43,678 nucleotides of DNA from Coprobacter sp. (lineage in GTDB: Bacteria; Bacteroidota; Bacteroidia; Bacteroidales; UBA11471). The position numbers and the translations under genes are program-made. The DNA lies in the NCBI GenBank assembly GCA_017462265.1, contig JAFTRN010000045.1, positions 1 through 43,678 of the forward strand, written 5' to 3'. The notes beneath the pieces are model-generated. The model did not search any database and was not told the DNA's origin. It saw nothing but the letters and a program-made list of their open reading frames with translations. This document shows positions 17,395 to 25,507 of this stretch, in pieces. Every line of letters starts with the position of its first letter. Position 1 is the stretch's first letter.

Positions 17395-18866
17395 CAATTA
17401 TCGGTAACAGTATTTACCCGGGGACGGCCTATCGCCAGCAACATCAACCCCGCAAACGTTATAGCGCCATTGAGCATCAACAATTCATAGCCCAGTCGGT
17501 AACCATAGGTGTAGGTACACCACTGTTGCAACGCATAGCACAGCAGTGGCGACACAACAGCAACAACCGGTATATACTTGTCACGAGGCATACCTCGCAT
17601 ATACAATCCATAGACAAACAGCCCGAGCAACGGTCCGTAGGTATAACCGGCAATAGTGTATATGGCGTCGATGATGCTTGTATCGTTGAGCCGCTCGATG
17701 AGACACATCAGCAACACCAGCACTACCGCCACCGCTATATGCACCACCTTACGTATGCGCACCGCAACCCTCTCGTCATGCCGAGATACATCTATCATAT
17801 CCACACATACCGATGTAGTAAGAGCCGTCAAAGCCGAGTCGGCACTCGAAAACGCGGCGGCCACGATACCTATACTGAACAGCAACAGCACCCCGAACCC
17901 AAGATAGTTGGTCGCCAACATCGGCAACAATTCATCGGTCCGGGCCGGAATAGCGATACCCTCCTGTCCCGCAAACGATACCAGCAATATCCCCAGCACC
18001 AAGAACAGTAGATTTACCGGTATGAACAGCGAACCATAGACATACATATTTTTCTGTGCCTCGCGCAACGTGCGAATGGAGAGGTTTTTCTGCATCATAT
18101 CCTGGTCAAGCCCCGACATCACTATCGTGATGAATATACCACTGAAAAATTGTTTGAAGAAATTCTGTGTCGAACGCCAATCGTCGAAAACGAAAACCCT
18201 ATCGTATCCGCTCTGTCGCACGGTCTCGACCACGCCCCCCATATCGAGGTGCATACGTGTCATGAGTTGAGATAGTATCAGCGCCAGCGCGCCAATCATA
18301 AACACCGTCTGCAACGCGTCGGTGCGCACAATCGTACGGATACCGCTACGATGGGAATAGAGCCAAATGAGCAATACCACAGCCGACGCCGTGGCCCAAA
18401 ACGGGATATTCCACCCCGCCAGCACTATCTGTTGCAAGATAAGTACCACGATGTAGAGACGAGCCGCCGCCCCTATTATCTTCGAGATGAAAAAGAAGAT
18501 GGCTCCGGTCTTATACGAACAGAAACCGTATCGGCGTTCGAGATAGGTATAAATAGAGGTAAGATTGAGACGATAATAGAGTGGCAACAGCACCTTGGCT
18601 ATCACCACATATCCCACGGAAAAACCGAGCACGGTCTGCATATAGGTCATATCTATGGCGAGGGGCATACCGGGCACCGACACGAAAGTCACACCCGAAA
18701 TAGAGGTTCCCACCATACCTATGGCTACAAGCCACCAAGGCGAGGATTTTCCGGCCAAGAAGAAATTGGCATTATCGGTAGATTTCCCGCCCGAGAAACG
18801 TCCGATAAGCAACAATACGGCAAAATAGGCCAACAATATAATGAGTAGCAGCAAGCCGTTGTTCAT
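17394..18866 (-). CDS. sodium:solute symporter (SSS family)
   Basis: The 490-residue product is an inner-membrane transporter with about 13 hydrophobic segments. It has SSS-family signatures: VGTSISGVTFVSVPG near residues 53-67, AARLYIVVLILQQ, and SSADSALTALTTSV in the sodium-site helix. The substrate cannot be read from sequence. Its coupling to a SpoIID-type glycan enzyme and its place behind tonB suggest a cell-wall-derived or other sugar; Tannerella takes up N-acetylmuramic acid through an inner-membrane transporter. That is a hypothesis only. It starts 21 nt after the tonB stop and ends on the SpoIID start. Confidence 0.88.
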   Translation of the reverse strand: MNNGLLLLIILLAYFAVLLLIGRFSGGKSTDNANFFLAGKSSPWWLVAIGMVGTSISGVTFVSVPGMPLAIDMTYMQTVLGFSVGYVVIAKVLLPLYYRLNLTSIYTYLERRYGFCSYKTGAIFFFISKIIGAAARLYIVVLILQQIVLAGWNIPFWATASAVVLLIWLYSHRSGIRTIVRTDALQTVFMIGALALILSQLMTRMHLDMGGVVETVRQSGYDRVFVFDDWRSTQNFFKQFFSGIFITIVMSGLDQDMMQKNLSIRTLREAQKNMYVYGSLFIPVNLLFLVLGILLVSFAGQEGIAIPARTDELLPMLATNYLGFGVLLLFSIGIVAAAFSSADSALTALTTSVCVDMIDVSRHDERVAVRIRKVVHIAVAVVLVLLMCLIERLNDTSIIDAIYTIAGYTYGPLLGLFVYGLYMRGMPRDKYIPVVAVVSPLLCYALQQWCTYTYGYRLGYELLMLNGAITFAGLMLLAIGRPRVNTVTDN

Positions 18867-18887
18867 AGCAATAGGATAGAGCTGTTT

Positions 18888-19646
18888 CTAATTTTGCTTG
18901 AAGCGATAAGTAATCGTACCTATTTGATTCTCGTTACCATCGGTCTTTATGGCAAATTTCGCCCGTCGGGCAGCCGCTTCGGCCCGCGCCCGCAACGTTG
19001 CGTTGGTATATACCGTACCCGTACTGCCTTGGGGGGTTGCCGCCGCATTCACCACATTACCTTTCGCATCGACCGTGATTTCTACAACCAGCACACCCTC
19101 GTCGTTCGTACCCGAATACTCGGGACGGGGCAGATAACCCACCAAACCGCGACCACCGAGGTCGTAGTCACCATATCCCGGCGAACCGCTTACAGCCCCG
19201 ATAGTGGCCGTGCCTTGTGGAGAGCCTTTTTTCTCGCTGCTCACGCCCGAGGTATCGGCCACATTCTTACCCTTGTTCACCGCGTCGGCCCACAAATTAT
19301 CGAAATGCGTTGTCTCAGGTTCGGGCTCGGGCTGCGGGGTAGGTTTATGTTCGGGTTCCTCTTGGAGTTCGGGCTTCTCCTCGTCGAGCGACACCGTCTC
19401 TTCTATATCCTGTGTCACCACGGGTTCGGGCTCAGGCTCGGGTTGCGGTATAGGTTGCACGGCCGGCGTGGGTGTGAATGTTCCCGCCTCGGCATCGAGC
19501 ATACCCAACTGCAATACGACCCCTTCACCATCATTATCGGGTATGACCGGCGTTGCCAACGTACAGAATATCAATGCCAGCAATGCCGCCACATGCACCA
19601 CGATGGTGACCAATAGGGCCCATATATCTTTTTTCTTGTCTTCCAT
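18888..19646 (-). CDS. tonB: TonB-family energy transducer
   Basis: The product is about 252 residues: a cytoplasmic stub (MEDKKKD), one membrane anchor (about 8-31), a Pro/Glu-rich periplasmic linker with PEPEPEP runs, a Gly-rich stretch and a C-terminal TonB-like domain (GVLVVEITVDAKGNV, final strand TITYRFKQN). It carries proton-motive energy from ExbB/ExbD to outer-membrane transporters. The linker's PQPEPEPE pattern is typical of TonB. The reading frame extends to 19664, but the Met at 19646 directly precedes the usual charged stub. It lies 28 nt after exbD. Confidence 0.88.
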   Translation of the reverse strand: MEDKKKDIWALLVTIVVHVAALLALIFCTLATPVIPDNDGEGVVLQLGMLDAEAGTFTPTPAVQPIPQPEPEPEPVVTQDIEETVSLDEEKPELQEEPEHKPTPQPEPEPETTHFDNLWADAVNKGKNVADTSGVSSEKKGSPQGTATIGAVSGSPGYGDYDLGGRGLVGYLPRPEYSGTNDEGVLVVEITVDAKGNVVNAAATPQGSTGTVYTNATLRARAEAAARRAKFAIKTDGNENQIGTITYRFKQN

Positions 19647-19674
19647 TATTTCACGAAACCGCAAGTACAGTTTC

Positions 19675-20088
19675 TTATTCCTTTATAGGTTTTGTTGCCA
19701 ACACCATACGCAGTTGGTTATCGTTAGCGATGTTCAGTACTTTCATTATCTCGCGATAGGGTACACTCTCATCGGCATAGAGAGCAAAATACATATCGGG
19801 CTCGCTATCCCTTGCCGACAGCAGGTACGACGGCAACTCGGCATAGTCCACCTTCACGGTCTTTTCCTTCCCCACCGCCACGTAATAGTTGAGAGCGGCA
19901 TCGATGGTCACTCTTGCCAGCGGCTTCGCCACGTTTTGTTGCTTGCTTTGAGGCAGATTTACCTTCACCGCATTGGGGAACACGAATGTCGATGTCACCA
20001 TAAAGAATATGAGCAACAAGAATATAACGTCGGTCATCGACGACATACTGAAAGAGGCTTCGATACGATTTTTACGTTTAAGAGCCAT
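19675..20088 (-). CDS. exbD: ExbD-like biopolymer transport protein
   Basis: The 137-residue product has the ExbD/TolR layout: a basic N-terminus, one transmembrane helix MTDVIFLLLIFFMVTSTF with the functional Asp20, and a periplasmic domain. With ExbB it forms the proton-driven motor for the TonB encoded next. The gene sits 14 nt after exbB in the conserved Bacteroidota order pdxJ-exbB-exbD-tonB. Confidence 0.92.
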   Translation of the reverse strand: MALKRKNRIEASFSMSSMTDVIFLLLIFFMVTSTFVFPNAVKVNLPQSKQQNVAKPLARVTIDAALNYYVAVGKEKTVKVDYAELPSYLLSARDSEPDMYFALYADESVPYREIMKVLNIANDNQLRMVLATKPIKE

Positions 20089-20102
20089 ATATCACCCTCC
20101 CC

Positions 20103-20816
20103 TTATTTTTTAGCGGCCGGTTCGTTGAGCAAGTCCATAAACTCCATGGTGCGAGCCTCGAGCTGGTTTACCACGGTACTCACTCGCGAAACGAGCAGGT
20201 TATAGGCAAACATGGCGATAATACCCACCACGAGACCGGCAACGGTAGTCACCAACGCCTCGTATATACCGCTCGACAATGTGGTAATATCGGCGGCCTC
20301 GCCGGCAGCAGCCATACTATGGAATGCCGTCACCATACCGAGCACCGTACCGAGGAATCCGAGCATCGGGGCGCCTGCCGCCGTGGTAGCCACCCACGAA
20401 AATCTACGTTCGAGTTTGGCAACCTCTATGTTACCTACATTCTCGATAGCCACCAACACATCGTTCATCGGACGCCCGAGACGGGTTATACCTTTTTCGA
20501 TAAGACGAGCCACAGGGGTGTTTTTGTTTTTGCACAATGTCAATGCCGAGTCTATATCGCCATTGTGTATATAATCTTTGATACGTTGCATAAAGGTATC
20601 ATCTTCCTTGGCAGCGTCGCGTAGCACCAACATTCTCTCCACAAAGATGTAGATAGTGAGGAGCGACAAGAGGAAGAGCGGAATCATGATAATACCACCT
20701 TTGAGGGTGAGTTCCCACAGGCTGAGTTCAGCCACGGCGGGCGACTCGATAGTCACTTCGGTAACGGGTTCTGCCACAGTGGCAGCTTGCACAAGCAATG
20801 ATAGTAACAGACTCAT
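20103..20816 (-). CDS. exbB: ExbB/TolQ-like proton channel protein
   Basis: The 237-residue product contains the MotA/TolQ/ExbB domain. It has a first membrane helix at about 40-60 (IIMIPLFLLSLLTIYIFVER), a cytoplasmic loop, then GFLGTVLGMVTAF (153-165) and a third helix near 190-212. It forms the proton channel with ExbD. An additional hydrophobic N-terminus precedes helix 1. The gene follows pdxJ by 54 nt. Confidence 0.92.
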   Translation of the reverse strand: MSLLLSLLVQAATVAEPVTEVTIESPAVAELSLWELTLKGGIIMIPLFLLSLLTIYIFVERMLVLRDAAKEDDTFMQRIKDYIHNGDIDSALTLCKNKNTPVARLIEKGITRLGRPMNDVLVAIENVGNIEVAKLERRFSWVATTAAGAPMLGFLGTVLGMVTAFHSMAAAGEAADITTLSSGIYEALVTTVAGLVVGIIAMFAYNLLVSRVSTVVNQLEARTMEFMDLLNEPAAKK

Positions 20817-20870
20817 AACAGAGATTTTTTATTTTTCGTTTTTATTTTCAATATATTATTAGACAACGTT

Positions 20871-21584
20871 TTATTTCAAACATTCTTTATATCGGCGTAT
20901 CGTCTCTTCGAGGCCCATATACAGGGCGTCGCTGATAATGGCATGGCCTATCGACACCTCGGCCAACCCCGGTACACAAGCATGGAAGTAGGCCAGATTC
21001 TCGAGGCTGAGGTCATGCCCGGCATTTACACCGAGGCCCAACTCATGCGCTCTCGCGGCTGCAACGACAAACGGAGCCACAGCCGCCTCGCGATCGGCGG
21101 TATATCCGGCTGCATAAGGCTCGGTATATAGTTCTATGCGGTCGGCTCCCGTGCGAGCGGCCCACTCTACCATCTCCACATCGGCATCGACAAAAATCGA
21201 AGTGCGAATACCCGCCGACCGGAAACGACCTACCACATCGCACAAGAAGTCGTAGTGCGCACGAGTGTTCCACCCTGCGTTAGAGGTGATGGCATCGTGC
21301 GCATCGGGCACCAACGTGACCTGCGCCGGCTTCACCTGCAACACCAGTTCCACAAACTTATCTATGGGATTACCCTCGATATTGAACTCGGTGTGCAGCA
21401 CCGGACGCAACGCATACACATCGGCATAGCGTATATGACGCTCATCGGGGCGCGGGTGCACCGTGATACCCTGTGCGCCGAAACGTTCACAATCGAGAGC
21501 CACTTTCAGCACATCGGGTACATTCCCGCCACGAGCATTGCGCAACGTGGCCACTTTATTGATATTTACACTCAGTTGTGTCAT
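20871..21584 (-). CDS. pdxJ: pyridoxine 5'-phosphate synthase
   Basis: The 237-residue product condenses 1-deoxyxylulose 5-phosphate with 3-amino-2-oxopropyl phosphate in the DXP-dependent vitamin B6 pathway. Family signatures are [16 protein letters not shown] at the N-terminus, [12 protein letters not shown] with active-site His/Arg residues, TEFNIEGN and [10 protein letters not shown] near the C-terminus. Length matches the E. coli enzyme. It heads the pdxJ-exbB-exbD-tonB-symporter-SpoIID run and is divergent from nadK, a pairing common in Bacteroidota. Confidence 0.95.
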   Translation of the reverse strand: MTQLSVNINKVATLRNARGGNVPDVLKVALDCERFGAQGITVHPRPDERHIRYADVYALRPVLHTEFNIEGNPIDKFVELVLQVKPAQVTLVPDAHDAITSNAGWNTRAHYDFLCDVVGRFRSAGIRTSIFVDADVEMVEWAARTGADRIELYTEPYAAGYTADREAAVAPFVVAAARAHELGLGVNAGHDLSLENLAYFHACVPGLAEVSIGHAIISDALYMGLEETIRRYKECLK

Positions 21585-21801
21585 AACGAGGTAGTATATT
21601 CTGTTTTTTAAGAATTCTTTGTTTTCACGAGGTCTATATTAAAGAAATTCGATACAGCCTCTACAGACGTAATCGTTTTTTTTCTATTTTTGTACGTCCA
21701 ATTATGCGCAAATTTAATAGGTTTTGTTTAAATCTAAAAAAATTACCGCCAACAAAACGTCGCAATTTGGAATTTTGTCATTTTTATAACAAAAATTAGA
21801 T
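21585..21801. promoter_or_regulatory. divergent pdxJ/nadK intergenic region
   Basis: This A+T-rich 217-nt gap must hold two promoters. A perfect -7 element for nadK, TATTTTTG, lies at 21685-21692. One for pdxJ, TAAATTTG on the minus strand, lies at 21716-21709. Neither has a clear TTTG at the right distance, so the calls are weak. No gene is visible. Confidence 0.4.
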
Positions 21802-22671
21802 ATGAAAATAGCCATTTTCGGAAAAGCATACGCCTCGGACAAACTATCGGCCATAAAACAGATATTCGATCTATTGGTGAAACACCGAGCCGAATTTATC
21901 ATCGACAGCGAGTTCAAGCGCTCTCTCGACAACATCGGTATCGACCTGCCCTGTTGCGACATATTCACGGGCAATGATTTCCACGGCGATATAGCATTCA
22001 GTCTCGGAGGCGACGGCACATTCTTGAAAACAGCCGAGCGCGTAGGTAACAAAGGTATTCCCATTCTGGGCATCAACCTCGGTCGCTTAGGATTCTTGGC
22101 CGATGTGCAAGAAGATGAGATAGAGAGTGCCATCATCGACATACAGAATGGCAATTATCATATCGAGGATCGCGCTTTGTTGCAAGTCACCCACGGCTAT
22201 GAGGGCTGCTGGCCCTACGCCCTCAACGAGGTAGCTGTATTAAAACTCGACACATCGGCCATGATAACCATTCACGCCTATCTCAACGGGGTGTTTCTCA
22301 ATACCTACCAAGCCGACGGACTATTAGTGGCTACCCCTACCGGTTCCACGGGCTATTCGCTGAGCGCCGGCGGACCTATCGTAGTGCCGCAAGCATCCAA
22401 TTTCATCATCACACCGGTCGCACCCCACAGTCTCAACGTGCGTCCCCTCGTCATCAGTGACAACGATGAGATACGCCTCACAATCGAGAGTCGCAGTCCC
22501 TACTTCCTCATCAGTCTCGACGGTCGTTCGCAAGAACTCCACTCGGGCTACAGCATCACCTTGCGCAAAGCGCCGTTCCCTATTCGCGTCATCAAACGCA
22601 ACGAGTACACCTATTGCGACACACTACGCAAGAAACTGATGTGGGGAGCCGATTTACGGAGCCATTTATAG
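21802..22671 (+). CDS. nadK: NAD kinase
   Basis: The 289-residue product phosphorylates NAD to NADP. GGDGT (69-73) holds the catalytic Asp71. NLGRLGFLAD follows, then NEVAVLK and ATPTGSTGYSLSAGGP, all conserved in bacterial NAD kinases. Length is normal. It is divergent from pdxJ and is followed after 18 nt by the YgjP-like gene, probably on the same transcript. Confidence 0.95.
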   Translation: MKIAIFGKAYASDKLSAIKQIFDLLVKHRAEFIIDSEFKRSLDNIGIDLPCCDIFTGNDFHGDIAFSLGGDGTFLKTAERVGNKGIPILGINLGRLGFLADVQEDEIESAIIDIQNGNYHIEDRALLQVTHGYEGCWPYALNEVAVLKLDTSAMITIHAYLNGVFLNTYQADGLLVATPTGSTGYSLSAGGPIVVPQASNFIITPVAPHSLNVRPLVISDNDEIRLTIESRSPYFLISLDGRSQELHSGYSITLRKAPFPIRVIKRNEYTYCDTLRKKLMWGADLRSHL

Positions 22672-22689
22672 CCTCCAAAAACTTCATTT

Positions 22690-23394
22690 ATGTACCAAAC
22701 AATTACAACCGATACAGAGTTCGGCGAAGTCGTCATACAACAGCGTGAGACAGTGCGCAACATCATATTCCGCGTGAGAAACGGCCGTCTGCACATCACC
22801 GCGCCCACCACAGCCACCATCGCTTCGATTGGCGAACTCATAGAGAAGAAACGCGCCACACTGCGCAGACTCTTTCAGCGAGGAAGCAACAATTATCTGC
22901 GTCCCGGCGATATTATCCACACCCACGACTTCACGATTGTCATTGAGACACACGACAGCGACAAATACATCGGTCGCATGGCGGACAACACCCTGCACAT
23001 AACTCTACCCCGGCACGACAATTACAATGTCGATACCATACAGCGTTGTATAGCCCGCCTTGCCGGCCCGTTTCTGAAACACGCTGCCGAGAGATTCCTC
23101 CCGGCTCGTCTCGACCATTGGGCCAAGATATTGCGTTGCAACTACAGGAGCGTAAGCATATCGTATGGTGTAAAACGACTGGGGGTATGTAACAGCCGGC
23201 GCGAAATAAAACTATCATACCACCTTATGCTCCTGCCCGACCGCCTCATCGACTATGTGATACTGCACGAGCTCGCACACCTCAGCGAGATGAACCACGG
23301 CCCTAAATTTCACGAAATATGCAATCGTTATTGTGGAGGAAACGAGGCCGCCCTGCAAAAAGAACTACGTCTATTTCCATTCCCTTTTCGCTGA
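22690..23394 (+). CDS. YgjP/DUF45-type zinc metallopeptidase-like protein
   Basis: The 234-residue product belongs to the YgjP-like (DUF45, M48-related) family. The zinc motif HELAH lies at 193-197 with a third ligand at His203 or His208 in MNHGPKFHEI. The N-terminal region with strands such as NIIFRVRNGRLHITAP is typical. The family's substrate is poorly known, and I cannot assign one. It is predicted cytoplasmic, with no signal peptide. The gene is the second in the nadK transcript. Confidence 0.85.
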   Translation: MYQTITTDTEFGEVVIQQRETVRNIIFRVRNGRLHITAPTTATIASIGELIEKKRATLRRLFQRGSNNYLRPGDIIHTHDFTIVIETHDSDKYIGRMADNTLHITLPRHDNYNVDTIQRCIARLAGPFLKHAAERFLPARLDHWAKILRCNYRSVSISYGVKRLGVCNSRREIKLSYHLMLLPDRLIDYVILHELAHLSEMNHGPKFHEICNRYCGGNEAALQKELRLFPFPFR

Positions 23395-23473
23395 AAAACC
23401 GTTTATAAAATGTTAAAAAATATTAAAAATCAAATCATAAAACCGCTATCTCTATTAAATATGGTATGAGTTA

Positions 23474-23504
23474 TTGCAAATGCGGGGTAAAATATCTATA
23501 TTTG
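23474..23504 (+). promoter_or_regulatory. promoter of rimP-nusA-infB
   Basis: TTG at 23474-23476 is followed after 20 nt by TATATTTG at 23497-23504, a good Bacteroidota promoter. Transcription would begin near 23511, giving a leader of about 115 nt. Confidence 0.68.
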
Positions 23505-23526
23505 TACCCCGTAATCGAACCGTAGT

Positions 23527-23555
23527 CGAGGGGGCAGTTTTGTCCCCTCGTTTTA
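23527..23555 (+). terminator. terminator-like hairpin in the rimP leader
   Basis: CGAGGGGGCA (23527-23536), a 4-nt loop and TGTCCCCTCG (23541-23550) form a 10-bp stem with one G-U pair. TTTTATT follows. It lies about 16 nt after the predicted transcription start and 70 nt before rimP, so it is in the leader of the nusA operon and could act as an attenuator. It could also simply stop transcripts arriving from nadK and the YgjP gene. Confidence 0.75.
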
Positions 23556-23625
23556 TTCTAAAAAGCTCTACTCGGGAACATAATGATGAGAATAAGGCCA
23601 TGGTTCTTTAAGAAAAAACAAACGA

Positions 23626-24093
23626 ATGATAGACCAGAACATCGTACAGCAAATTGCAGAAGAGGGTATCGCCGATAGCGATATGTTCATTGTAGATATC
23701 ACCGTCACCCCCGACAATCGCATCGTCGTAGAAATCGACAACGACGGAGGTATAGACATAGAAAGTTGCACCCGGTTGCACCGCTTCATCGAAAGCCGTC
23801 TCGACCGTGATGCCGAAGACTACGAGTTGGAAGTAGGCTCGGCAGGCATCACCGCCCCCTTCAAGGTGTTACGTCAATATATCAAAAACATCGGCAACGA
23901 AGTAGAGGTACTCACCCGCGCCGGGCAGAAACTCTATGGTGTACTAAAAAGTGCCGATGAAGAGCAATTTGTAGTCACCATCACCAAAAAGGTGAAACCC
24001 GAAGGCGCGAAACGCAAAATAGAGGTCGAGGAGGACTTGACCTTCACATACAACGAAATAAAATATACAAAATATCTAATCAGATTCAAATAA
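23626..24093 (+). CDS. rimP: ribosome maturation factor RimP
   Basis: The 155-residue product has the RimP pattern: an N-terminal domain with VDITVTPDNRIVVEIDNDGGI, the conserved ELEVGSAGIT segment, and a C-terminal SH3-like barrel. It assists 30S subunit maturation. It lies one base before nusA, in the conserved rimP-nusA-infB order. No initiator tRNA gene precedes it, unlike in E. coli. Confidence 0.92.
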   Translation: MIDQNIVQQIAEEGIADSDMFIVDITVTPDNRIVVEIDNDGGIDIESCTRLHRFIESRLDRDAEDYELEVGSAGITAPFKVLRQYIKNIGNEVEVLTRAGQKLYGVLKSADEEQFVVTITKKVKPEGAKRKIEVEEDLTFTYNEIKYTKYLIRFK

Positions 24094-24094
24094 G

Positions 24095-25357
24095 ATGGCA
24101 AGAAAAGAGGAAACAATCAGCATGATCGATACCTTTTCAGAATTTAAAGAACTGAAAAATATCGACCGTACTACCATGATCAGCGTGTTGGAAGATTCTT
24201 TCCGCAACGTACTGGCAAAGATGTTCGGCACCGACGAAAATTTCGACATTATCGTCAATCCCGACAAAGGCGACTTCGAGATATGGCGTAATCGCAAAGT
24301 AGTAGAAGATGGAGAGGTAGAAGATCCCAACCTGCAAATATCTCTGTCGGAAGCAAAAAAAATCGACGAGGATTATGAACTCGACGAAGAGGTGACCGAC
24401 GAAGTTTTCTTCGAGAAATTCGGCCGTCGCGCTATTTTGAATCTGCGTCAAACCCTCGCGTCAAAAATTCTCGAACTGCAAAAAGATGCCTTGTACAACC
24501 AATACAAAGACAAAATCGGACAGTTAGTGAGCGCCGAGGTATATCAGATATGGAAAAAAGAGATGCTGCTCATCGACGATGATGGCAATGAATTGCTGTT
24601 GCCCAAGAGCGCACAAATACCCGGCGACTTCTACCGCAAAGGCGAGACAGCCCGTGCCGTCATCGCCCAAGTCGATAACAAAAACAACAACCCCAAAATC
24701 ATTGTATCGCGCACCTCGGAAGATTTCCTTCGTCGCCTATTCGAAATAGAGGTTCCCGAGATACACGATGGTCTCATCACCATACACAAGGTGGCCCGTA
24801 TCCCCGGCGAACGCGCCAAAATAGCCGTGGAATCGTATGACGAACGCATAGACCCCGTAGGCGCCTGCGTCGGCGTGAAAGGATCGCGTATTCATGGCAT
24901 CGTGAGAGAGTTGCGTAACGAAAATATCGACGTAATCAACTACACCACCAACGCCTCGCTGTTCATACAACGCGCGTTGAACCCCGCCAAAATATCTTCG
25001 ATACGTATCAACGAAGAGGAGAAGAAAGCCGAGGTATTCCTCAAACCCGAAGAGGTATCATTGGCTATCGGTAAGGGTGGTCACAACATCAAACTCGCCA
25101 GTATGCTCACAGGCTACACCATCGACGTATATCGCGACATCGAAGAAACCGAGGAGGACATCTACCTCGATGAATTCAAAGACGAAATCGACGAATGGGT
25201 TATCGAGTCGCTGAAGAGCATCGGTTGCGCCACCGCTCGCGCCGTACTGAATAAGTCGCGTGAGGAACTTATAGAAAGTGCCGACCTCGAAGAAGACACC
25301 GTCGATGAGGTAATCAACATACTGAAAGCCGAGTTCGACGACACAGAAGAGGCATAA
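24095..25357 (+). CDS. nusA: transcription termination/antitermination factor NusA
   Basis: The 420-residue product has the NusA order: an N-terminal RNA-polymerase-binding domain (about 1-130, MIDTFSEFKELKNIDR), an S1 domain (about 135-200), and two KH domains (about 205-350) including DPVGACVGVKGSRIH and the second KH motif LAIGKGGHNIKLAS. A C-terminal helical acidic tail ends with EEA. It binds RNA polymerase and modulates pausing and intrinsic termination. The E. coli-type double acidic repeats are reduced to one helix-hairpin-helix-like region. A terminator-like hairpin in its own leader makes feedback control possible. Confidence 0.95.
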   Translation: MARKEETISMIDTFSEFKELKNIDRTTMISVLEDSFRNVLAKMFGTDENFDIIVNPDKGDFEIWRNRKVVEDGEVEDPNLQISLSEAKKIDEDYELDEEVTDEVFFEKFGRRAILNLRQTLASKILELQKDALYNQYKDKIGQLVSAEVYQIWKKEMLLIDDDGNELLLPKSAQIPGDFYRKGETARAVIAQVDNKNNNPKIIVSRTSEDFLRRLFEIEVPEIHDGLITIHKVARIPGERAKIAVESYDERIDPVGACVGVKGSRIHGIVRELRNENIDVINYTTNASLFIQRALNPAKISSIRINEEEKKAEVFLKPEEVSLAIGKGGHNIKLASMLTGYTIDVYRDIEETEEDIYLDEFKDEIDEWVIESLKSIGCATARAVLNKSREELIESADLEEDTVDEVINILKAEFDDTEEA

Positions 25358-25507
25358 AGTCCCCGGAGATAGAAGCCGTAAGTTTCGCACCGACTATCGA
25401 AAGCGCAACCTCAAAAACACGACTTCTCATCGGCCCTCACGGTCCCGGGTGCCACAGGGAAACAAGAATAGTGGCTCAACACATTTTACCAACGTCAAAA
25501 AGTTATT

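Noticed and set aside
23395..23625. Initiator tRNA (metY) upstream of rimP as in E. coli
   Set aside because: The region contains a promoter and a hairpin but no cloverleaf or CCA end.
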